Source: Deltaproteobacteria bacterium (GTDB lineage Bacteria; Myxococcota_A; UBA9042; DTJE01). Taken from it: a DNA stretch of 64,000 nt. Shown here one piece after another: positions 33,037-39,410 of this stretch. Each line of letters opens with the position of its first letter. Position 1 is the first letter of the stretch. Both the position numbers and the translations under genes were made by a program. The notes under the pieces were generated by a model. It worked only from the letters and a program-made list of their open reading frames with translations. It searched no databases and was not told the origin of the DNA. The stretch spans positions 616,452 through 680,451 of the forward strand of contig JAKPOP010000010.1 of the NCBI GenBank assembly GCA_029547805.1, given 5' to 3'.

Positions 33037-34116
33037 GTGGACCGTCGAGGCCGACGATGCGGATGGCTGGCCCTGGGCATGATCCTCGGAACCCTGTCGG
33101 CAGGCACCGCCGGGGCCCATGACCTGAGCCTCGGAAGCCGGCTCCGGTCCCAGGTCACCCTCTCCCGGAGCACCTGGTCCCTGACGGGATCGGAGTTGCG
33201 GGCCGAGGTGCGCATCGATCGGGACCTGGCCGCCCACCTGGTCACCGGAGCAACTCACGACGACCCGGCTGCCGTGCCCACGGAGGCCATCGAGGGGGCC
33301 CTCTCGGGGCGCCTCGACGTGCACCGGGGCGAGTCCCCGTGTCCGGGAACCCTCATGGCCGGAGAGGTCGATGGCCAGGGGGTGCTCCGGGTCGCCCTGC
33401 GGTACCGCTGTCCCGACGGCCCGGAGGCGATCCGGGTCGCGGTGCGATTCCTGTCGCTGCTGGGCCAGAACCACCGCAACCTGGCCGTCGTGGACGACGG
33501 CAGCGGGTCCCGGACCGAGGTGCTTCAGGGTCCCGAGGCCGCCCTCACGCTGCGGCCGGGCGCCGGCCAGGTGCTCCCCCTCTCCTTCCTGGTCCTGGGC
33601 ATCGAGCACATCCTGGGTGGCTGGGACCACCTCTTGTTCCTGATGGGCCTGCTGCTCCTGGGAGGCACCTTCCGGTCCCTCCTGGCCACGATCACCGCCT
33701 TCACGCTGGCCCACTCTGTGACGCTCGGCCTCGCGGCCCTCCACGTGGTCTCCCTGGGCCCCCGCATCGTCGAACCGGCCATCGGCCTCACGATCGCCTA
33801 CGTCGGCGTCGAGAATCTCTGGCTCCGGGAGCCCCGGGGCCGCTGGCGCATCGCCCTGGCCCTGGGGCTCATCCACGGGTTCGCCTTCGCCTCGGCCCTG
33901 GCCGAGGCGGGCCTCTCCCAGCAGCACCTGCTGTCGGCATTGCTGCTGTTCAACGCCGGGGTCGAACTGGGACAGATGGCGGTGATGGCCCTGGTCCTGC
34001 CCGCCATCTGGATGCTTCGTCGCCCCGACTGGGGTCGGCAGCGGGTCGTACCGGCCCTCAGCATCGGCGTCGCCCTGACCGGTGCGACCCTCTTCGTGGT
34101 CCGGGTCTGGTCCTGA
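33037..34116 (+). CDS. HupE/UreJ_2-family membrane protein
   Basis: The 359-residue protein starts with an export signal (GWLALGMILGTLSAGTAGAHD), has an exported beta-rich N-terminal region of about 160 residues, and ends with a six-helix HupE/UreJ_2-type membrane domain. Typical motifs of that domain are VLGIEHILGGWDHLLFLMG and TAFTLAHSVTLGLA, then IHGFAFASAL. HupE homologues carry nickel or cobalt, but this subgroup (with an N-terminal extension) is widespread and uncharacterised. I chose the GTG at 33037, 7 bases after GGAGG. The gene precedes the sigma-54 activator by 66 bases but has its own promoter; no hydrogenase or urease gene is near. Confidence 0.8.
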   Translation: MDRRGRRCGWLALGMILGTLSAGTAGAHDLSLGSRLRSQVTLSRSTWSLTGSELRAEVRIDRDLAAHLVTGATHDDPAAVPTEAIEGALSGRLDVHRGESPCPGTLMAGEVDGQGVLRVALRYRCPDGPEAIRVAVRFLSLLGQNHRNLAVVDDGSGSRTEVLQGPEAALTLRPGAGQVLPLSFLVLGIEHILGGWDHLLFLMGLLLLGGTFRSLLATITAFTLAHSVTLGLAALHVVSLGPRIVEPAIGLTIAYVGVENLWLREPRGRWRIALALGLIHGFAFASALAEAGLSQQHLLSALLLFNAGVELGQMAVMALVLPAIWMLRRPDWGRQRVVPALSIGVALTGATLFVVRVWS

Positions 34117-34147
34117 GGATCGGGCCCGTCGCCCACCGACACCGTGC

Positions 34148-34153
34148 TATCAT
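34148..34153 (+). promoter_or_regulatory. -10 element of the sigma-54 activator gene
   Basis: TATCAT preceded by TGC lies 29 bases upstream of the ATG at 34183, followed by a GGGGGA ribosome site. No good -35 is present. Confidence 0.4.
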
Positions 34154-34182
34154 TGGTCCCGAACCCGTGGGCGGGGGACCGG

Positions 34183-35577
34183 ATGGCAACCATCCTGGTG
34201 GTCGAGGACGATTCGTCCCTGCGCGAGGTCCTGGCGATCTTCCTGCAGAAGGCCGGTCACGAGGTCCTCCTGGCCACCGACGGGGACCAGGCCTTCCGGG
34301 TCCTCGAGGAGCAGCGCGAGAACCTGGACCTGGTGCTCACGGACCTCCGACTGGGAAAGGGCAGCGGGCAGGAGGTCCTGACCCGCACGAAGGAGATCTC
34401 CCCCCAGACGGAAGTGATCCTGATGACCGCCTTCTCGACCGTCGAGAGCGCCATCGACGCCATGCGCCGGGGGGCCTTCGACTACGTCGGGAAGCCCTTC
34501 AAACTGGACGAGATCAGCATCACCATCGACAAGGCCCTCGAGAAGCGGTCCCTCTCCCTGGAGAACATCCGGCTTCGCCAGGAACTCTCCCAGCGCTACC
34601 GGTTCGACCACATCATCGGACGCAATGCCCGGATGCAGCAGGTGTTCGACCGGATCCTGAAGGTGGCGCCGACGAAGACCTCGGTGCTGATCACGGGCGA
34701 GTCGGGGACCGGCAAGGAACTGGTCGCCCGGGCGATCCACTTCAACTCCCCCCGGAAGGACCGCCCCTTCATCGTGGTGAACTGTGGCGCGATCCCGGAC
34801 ACCCTGATGGAGTCGGAACTCTTCGGCCACGTGAAGGGCGCCTTCACCGGGGCCCATGCCACCCGCCACGGCCTCATCGAATCGGCCGCCGGCGGCACGA
34901 TCTTCCTGGACGAGATCGGCGAGTTGTCCCCTCCGATGCAGGTGAAGATCCTGCGCTTCCTCCAGGAGCACAAGATCCGGATGGTCGGAGGGGTCCAGGA
35001 GACCCCGGTGGACGTCCGGGTGCTGGCGGCGACCAACCGGGACCTCCAGCAGGATGTCGAGCGGGGGGCCTTCCGGGAGGACTTGTTCTTCCGGCTGAAC
35101 GTGATTCGGATTCACATGCCGCCGCTCCGGGAACGACCCGAGGACATCCCCTATCTGGTCCACCACTTCCTGGAGAAGTTCAACCAGGCCCTCCACCGGG
35201 AGATCCGGGGGGTGGCGCCGGAGGTGATGCAGGTGCTCCTGGCCCACCGTTACCCCGGGAACGTCCGGGAACTCGAGAACATCATGGAGCACGCGGCCAC
35301 CTTCGCCTCCGGTTCCCAGATCACGATGGAGGACCTCCCGGAGCAGTTGCGGAAGGGATCCGCCAGGCAACCCGAGGCACCACAGGCCTCCCGGATTCCC
35401 GAAGAGGGACTCGACGTCGAGGCCTACCTGGCCGAGATCGAGCGGTCCATCCTGCAGGAGGCCCTCCGGCGAACCCGAGGCGTCCGGAAGGACGCGGCGG
35501 ACCTGCTCCGGATCTCCTTCCGATCCTTCCGCTACAAACTGGCCAAGTACGGCATCTCGGAGGCAGACCAGGACTGA
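34183..35577 (+). CDS. NtrC/PilR-type sigma-54 response regulator
   Basis: The 464-residue transcription factor has an N-terminal receiver domain with Asp54 as the phosphorylation site (residues 1-120). A central AAA+ domain follows (about 142-375; Walker A GESGTGKE at 172-179, sigma-54 contact loop GAFTGA at 219-224, FLDEIGEL Walker B). The C-terminal Fis-type helix-turn-helix ends in DAADLLRISFRSFRYKLAKYGI. The layout resembles PilR. No histidine kinase is next to it, so its partner is elsewhere. It lies directly upstream of an enhancer-like palindrome and a -24/-12 promoter, so it is the obvious candidate activator of the cytochrome operon. Confidence 0.92.
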   Translation: MATILVVEDDSSLREVLAIFLQKAGHEVLLATDGDQAFRVLEEQRENLDLVLTDLRLGKGSGQEVLTRTKEISPQTEVILMTAFSTVESAIDAMRRGAFDYVGKPFKLDEISITIDKALEKRSLSLENIRLRQELSQRYRFDHIIGRNARMQQVFDRILKVAPTKTSVLITGESGTGKELVARAIHFNSPRKDRPFIVVNCGAIPDTLMESELFGHVKGAFTGAHATRHGLIESAAGGTIFLDEIGELSPPMQVKILRFLQEHKIRMVGGVQETPVDVRVLAATNRDLQQDVERGAFREDLFFRLNVIRIHMPPLRERPEDIPYLVHHFLEKFNQALHREIRGVAPEVMQVLLAHRYPGNVRELENIMEHAATFASGSQITMEDLPEQLRKGSARQPEAPQASRIPEEGLDVEAYLAEIERSILQEALRRTRGVRKDAADLLRISFRSFRYKLAKYGISEADQD

Positions 35578-35582
35578 GCCTG

Positions 35583-35600
35583 TCTGTCATATCCGACAGA
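35583..35600. promoter_or_regulatory. Enhancer-like inverted repeat
   Basis: TCTGTC (35583-35588) and GACAGA (35595-35600) are exact arms around ATATCC. The site is about 75-100 bases upstream of the -24/-12 promoter at 35674-35689, the usual place for an NtrC-family binding site. It starts 5 bases after the activator's stop codon. Confidence 0.5.
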
Positions 35601-35673
35601 GCCAAGATTGACACGGCGCCACCGGTCTCCTGAAAATCATCAATACTATCAGTCTCTTCCAAGATCTCGCTCC

Positions 35674-35689
35674 TGGCCCGACTCTTGCT
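35674..35689 (+). promoter_or_regulatory. Sigma-54 (-24/-12) promoter
   Basis: TGGCCCG-N4-TTGCT differs from the consensus TGGCACG-N4-TTGCT at one position, and GG (35675-35676) and GC (35687-35688) are separated by exactly 10 bases. The expected transcript start is near 35700, just before the ATG at 35704. It is preceded by an enhancer-like palindrome and a sigma-54 activator gene. Confidence 0.7.
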
Positions 35690-35703
35690 TTGCCTCCCCG
35701 GCG

Positions 35704-35946
35704 ATGGAGACTCGGACCCCATGCCGTTTCCTGCAGTCGAACCCGGTGCCGATCTGCGGGGCCTTCGAGGGGGGGCTTCGGACCCCCACCGAGGTCGAAC
35801 TGGAACACCTGTGCCAGTCGGATCGCCACGTCACCTGCCTCCTGTTCCGGGAGCAGGTGGCCAGGGAACGGCGGATTCTGGAGTCCGGGAGCCGGGAGTC
35901 CGTGGACAAGGCGGAAGACCCGCCCAACACCAAGGAGGCACCATGA
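35704..35946 (+). CDS. Small four-cysteine protein upstream of the cytochrome
   Basis: The 80-residue protein has cysteines at 7, 18, 37 and 45 in a pattern (TPCRFL, PICGAF, EHLCQS, VTCLLF) that looks like a small metal- or Fe-S-binding protein; similar short proteins exist in related bacteria but have no known function that I can name. There is no signal peptide. The ATG is only about 5 bases after the predicted sigma-54 transcript start, so initiation may be leaderless. The stop overlaps the cytochrome ATG (ATGA), so the two are co-translated and probably functionally linked, for example in redox sensing or assembly. Confidence 0.6.
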   Translation: METRTPCRFLQSNPVPICGAFEGGLRTPTEVELEHLCQSDRHVTCLLFREQVARERRILESGSRESVDKAEDPPNTKEAP

Positions 35947-38825
35947 GTCGCAGGTTCTGGATCCGGGGAAGCCTCTCGGTCCTGGCCGTGGTCGCGGTCT
36001 GGGGATGCGAGGGGAAGGAGGGTCCCGTGGGGCCGGTCGGTCCCGCGGGCGAGAAGGGGGACCCGGGGTCGTCCTGTGCCGTGACGGACAACGGCAACGG
36101 GACCAAGACCATCGCCTGTACCGACGGCACATCGGCAGTGGTGTCCGACGGCGCCCGGGGCGCCGCGGGGACGTCCTGCACGGTGACCGACAACGGCGAC
36201 GGCACGAAGACCCTGTCCTGCACCGACAACACCTCGGTCGTCATCTCTGACGGCCGGAACGGGCAGGACGGGCAGGACGGGACGTCGTGCAGTGTCGCCG
36301 ACAACGGCGACGGCACCAAGACGATCACCTGCGGCGAGACCATCGCCGTGGTGATGGACGGGGCGAAGGGGGACAAGGGAGACCCCGGCGACCCCGGCGC
36401 ACCCGGCGCCGACGGCACCTCCTGCTCGGTCAGCGAGACCGTGCCCGGCACGAAGGTGATCGCCTGCACCGACGGCACCTCGGTGACCGTGACCGACGGA
36501 GCCAAGGGCGACAAGGGCGACAAGGGTGATCCGGGAGACCCCGGTCCCCAGGGTCCGGTCGGTCCCTCGGCGGCCTTCGTCTTCAACGTCCAGGCCGAGA
36601 TCCCGACGTCGTTGCTGATCACCGTGACCGAGACCCCGGCCATCACCGGCAAGCCCGTGGTGAAGTTCACCGTGAAGGACGCCATTGGTCGGGGCGCCGT
36701 GGGACTGAAGGCCGGGAACACCGGCTACCTGCGATTCGGCCTCTTCAAGCTGGTCCCCGGAGCGAACGGCGAGGCCGCGGACTGGGTCGGCTACGTGCTG
36801 ACGACCGGCGGGACCCCGACGATGGAACGGAACGGCGCGCTGGTGGACAACGGGGACGGGTCCTACGTGTACACGTTCGCCACCGACGTGACCAACGTGA
36901 CCACTCCGAGGGCCGTCCCCTGGGAGCCCACCCTGACGCACCGGCTCGCCATCCAGTTGTCGGGGACCACCGCCGCCGGGGCGCTGCCCTTCGGCAATGG
37001 CCTCTTCGACTTCGTGCCGGCCGGAGGCGCCGTGACCCAGACCCATGACGTCGCGGCGACGGCGGACTGCAATGCCTGCCACGGGAAACTCGTGGTCCAC
37101 GGGTCCCGCTACGAGGTCGGCTACTGCGTGACCTGCCATGCCCGGGGAGTCGTCGATCCCAACGGCGTGGACATCGACATGGCCACGATGACCCACGCGA
37201 TCCACGCAGCCCACCTGCGCCACGAGCAGGGCGCGGCGCCCTACCGGATCAAGTCGTCCTTCTCTGGCAATACCTACGACTTCTCCCATGTCACCTACCC
37301 GGCGCCGCTGAACGCCTGCCTCAAGTGCCACAAGGGCGCCAGCGCCCGGGACGGGGACAACTGGAAGAAGTTCCCCACGAAGGAGGCCTGCGGGTCCTGT
37401 CATGCGACGGTGGACTGGACCACCCACATGGGCGGTCAGGCGGACAGCAGCGCCTGCGCGATGTGCCACACGCAAAACCAGATCACGACGGCCCACCAGG
37501 GCGAGAACGCCACCTCGAACGCCACCGGCGTCGTGACCGGCGCCTCGGTCTTCACCTACGACATCAAGTCGGTGACGATGGCCGACGCCACCCACCCCCA
37601 GATCACCTTCCGGATCACCCGGGACGGCACGCCGATGGACCTCACCACGCTGCCCGCGGACCTGACCGGCGGCCCGTCCTTCCTGCTGGTCTGGGCGGCC
37701 CCCGAGCCCGGACAGGACCCGGCGACCTTCCAGCCGGTGGACTGGAACAACTACCCGCGGTCCGCGGCCCAGCCCCTGTCGGTCTCCCTGGCGAACCTCC
37801 GGAGCGGAGCCGCCGGAACGCTGGCGGCGGACCCGGCGAACGCCGGCTACTACATCGCGACGCTGACCGGCGCCAACGCCTTCCCGGCCGATGCGAAGAT
37901 GCGGGCCGTGGCCCTCCAGGGCTACTTCAGCCAGACCGGCGTCCCGGGCTACAGCGGCGCGCTGGGCCGCCACACCCTCTCGGTCGTGAAGGAGGTGACC
38001 GGCGACGCGAAGCGCCGGGAGGTCATCGACTCCCAGAAGTGCGGCGCCTGTCACGAGTGGTTCGAGGGACACGGAGGCAACCGGGTGGCGGGACTCGGCA
38101 GCACCGGCCCGAACATCTGCGCGACCTGCCACGTCCCGAACCTGACCACCTCCGGCCGCGGGGCCGACCCGGCGACGGTCATTGCCCGCCTGCAGACCGC
38201 CGGGGTCAACACGCCGCTGGCCTGGGACCTGAACGCCAACGGGGCCTGCGACGCCGAGGAGGACGCCTACGCCGACGGGACCTGCGACGTGCTGGACGCC
38301 ATGGCCCTGGCCGGCTACAACCCGGGGGACCCCCTGACCTTCCCGGAGGTGACCAACAACCTGAAGGACATGATCCACGCCATCCACGGTGAGGCGATCC
38401 GCTCCGGCGCGTTCCGGGAGGTCCGGGACCGGGGAACCAGCGGGGTCTTCTACTACGACTTCAGCCACGTGACCTACCCGAACACGAAGGACGCCTGCCT
38501 GGCGTGCCACAAGACGGGCACCTACCTGGGGGTCCCCGAGGGCGCCGCAGCCACGAACTGGATGACCTCCAACGGCGTGGACGACCGGACCAACATCCTG
38601 GCGGCCCGGAACACCGTGCCCAATGACCTCGACATCGTCGCGTCGCCCTACGCGTCGGCCTGCTACTCCTGCCACGACTCGGCGCTGGCGAAGGCCCACA
38701 TGGAGCAGAACGGCGGCCAGATCGGGGTGGAGCGGCAGTCCCTGACGACCCCGCCCCTGGAGACCTGCGCGCTCTGCCACGGGGCCGGCCGGGCCGCCGA
38801 CGTGAAGGTCGCCCACGGCCTCTGA
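35943..38825 (+). CDS. OmcA/MtrC-family decaheme c-type cytochrome lipoprotein
   Basis: The 960-residue protein is a predicted lipoprotein (lipobox AVWGC, Cys22) with exactly ten CxxCH haem-binding motifs: CNACH, CVTCH, CLKCH, CGSCH, CAMCH, CGACH, CATCH, CLACH, CYSCH and CALCH (residues about 376-946). Lengthwise it fits the OmcA/MtrC family of extracellular electron conduits, with the usual split into two five-haem halves separated by a beta-barrel region (about residues 525-700). Unusually, residues about 25-210 are made of collagen-like Gly-X-Y runs (GDKGDPGDPGAPG) alternating with CSV-DNGDGTKTI-C type units. It should sit on the cell surface passing electrons to external acceptors. The operon is probably sigma-54 dependent. 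Confidence 0.92.
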   Translation: MSRRFWIRGSLSVLAVVAVWGCEGKEGPVGPVGPAGEKGDPGSSCAVTDNGNGTKTIACTDGTSAVVSDGARGAAGTSCTVTDNGDGTKTLSCTDNTSVVISDGRNGQDGQDGTSCSVADNGDGTKTITCGETIAVVMDGAKGDKGDPGDPGAPGADGTSCSVSETVPGTKVIACTDGTSVTVTDGAKGDKGDKGDPGDPGPQGPVGPSAAFVFNVQAEIPTSLLITVTETPAITGKPVVKFTVKDAIGRGAVGLKAGNTGYLRFGLFKLVPGANGEAADWVGYVLTTGGTPTMERNGALVDNGDGSYVYTFATDVTNVTTPRAVPWEPTLTHRLAIQLSGTTAAGALPFGNGLFDFVPAGGAVTQTHDVAATADCNACHGKLVVHGSRYEVGYCVTCHARGVVDPNGVDIDMATMTHAIHAAHLRHEQGAAPYRIKSSFSGNTYDFSHVTYPAPLNACLKCHKGASARDGDNWKKFPTKEACGSCHATVDWTTHMGGQADSSACAMCHTQNQITTAHQGENATSNATGVVTGASVFTYDIKSVTMADATHPQITFRITRDGTPMDLTTLPADLTGGPSFLLVWAAPEPGQDPATFQPVDWNNYPRSAAQPLSVSLANLRSGAAGTLAADPANAGYYIATLTGANAFPADAKMRAVALQGYFSQTGVPGYSGALGRHTLSVVKEVTGDAKRREVIDSQKCGACHEWFEGHGGNRVAGLGSTGPNICATCHVPNLTTSGRGADPATVIARLQTAGVNTPLAWDLNANGACDAEEDAYADGTCDVLDAMALAGYNPGDPLTFPEVTNNLKDMIHAIHGEAIRSGAFREVRDRGTSGVFYYDFSHVTYPNTKDACLACHKTGTYLGVPEGAAATNWMTSNGVDDRTNILAARNTVPNDLDIVASPYASACYSCHDSALAKAHMEQNGGQIGVERQSLTTPPLETCALCHGAGRAADVKVAHGL

Positions 38826-38858
38826 TCCCTCCTGACCCTCCCTGATCCCCCCGGAAAC

Positions 38859-38873
38859 CCACCTCTTCGGTGG
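38859..38873 (+). terminator. Weak hairpin after the cytochrome gene
   Basis: CCACC (38859-38863) and GGTGG (38869-38873) pair around TCTTC, 34 bases after the stop. There is no T-tract, so it is at best a weak terminator candidate. Confidence 0.25.
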
Positions 38874-39023
38874 ATGGATCCGCCCCCCGATCCGGCACCC
38901 CGGTCCGGGCCGCAGGCATCCCTTGCCCACCGGCCGATGCCCCGAAGGTTCCGAGGGGCAGGGCGGAGGAGATCCATCCCGGGAGAGGGGGGGGGGGAGA
39001 GGGGAACCGGGCGCGTGAATCAG

Positions 39024-39098
39024 CGACCCCAACGGGATTCGAACCCGTGTCGCGAGCGTGAAAGGCTCGTGTCCTTGACCTGGCTAGACGATGGGGTC
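39024..39098 (-). tRNA. tRNA-Glu (UUC)
   Basis: The minus strand folds as a cloverleaf with the acceptor stem GACCCCA/TGGGGTC and discriminator G. The anticodon stem CGAGC/GCTCG encloses the loop CTTTCAC, giving anticodon TTC (Glu). The T arm contains GGTTCGAATCC. CCA is not encoded. It is 8 bases from the tRNA-Lys gene and probably co-transcribed with it. Confidence 0.93.
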
Positions 39099-39106
39099 GT
39101 CCTCGA

Positions 39107-39179
39107 TGAGCCCAGCGAGACTCGAACTCGCGACCAACGGCTTAAAAGGCCGCTGCTCTACCGACTGAGCTATGGGCCC
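39107..39179 (-). tRNA. tRNA-Lys (UUU)
   Basis: The minus strand has the acceptor stem GGGCCCA/TGGGCTC with discriminator A. The D arm is TAGCTCAGTCGGTAGAGCA, the anticodon loop is CTTTTAA (anticodon TTT, Lys) and the T arm has AGTTCGAGTCTC. CCA is not encoded. It lies upstream of tRNA-Glu in transcription order and borders the restriction island. Confidence 0.93.
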
Positions 39180-39410
39180 GTAACGCCAAGGCGCGGGCAG
39201 GTTACCGGGTTGACCCTGGCCTGTCAAGCATCCCGGCCGGTTCTGTCACAAGCGGACAAGATGCCGGGGTCATCAGCGGACGTAGATGTCCGAGGAAGCC
39301 GGGCACGGGTCAGAAAGAGTCCTTGCCCACGGTGAAACGATCGACCAGATTGTTGCACGATCGACATGTCGGTCGGTCTGGTCTCTGGGACATCCTCATC
39401 ATCCACGTGG
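39180..39410. other. Gene-free spacer between the tRNAs and the restriction island
   Basis: I see no gene here. The only notable element is a nine-base direct repeat ACGATCGAC at 39337-39345 and 39357-39365. GC content visibly drops from here into the restriction genes. Confidence 0.4.

Noticed and set aside
38984..39002. Purine-rich G tract after the cytochrome gene
   Set aside because: A simple G run without pairing partners or gene context; no functional reading can be supported.
35649..39032. An 1127-codon open frame on the minus strand
   Set aside because: It lies opposite the decaheme cytochrome, has Gly/Arg/Val-rich repetitive composition, and has no domain. The cytochrome frame has ten haem motifs and a lipobox.
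39337..39365. Nine-base direct repeat ACGATCGAC as an attachment site
   Set aside because: It does not match either tRNA end, and both copies lie on the same side of the restriction island, so it does not bracket it. No integrase is present.
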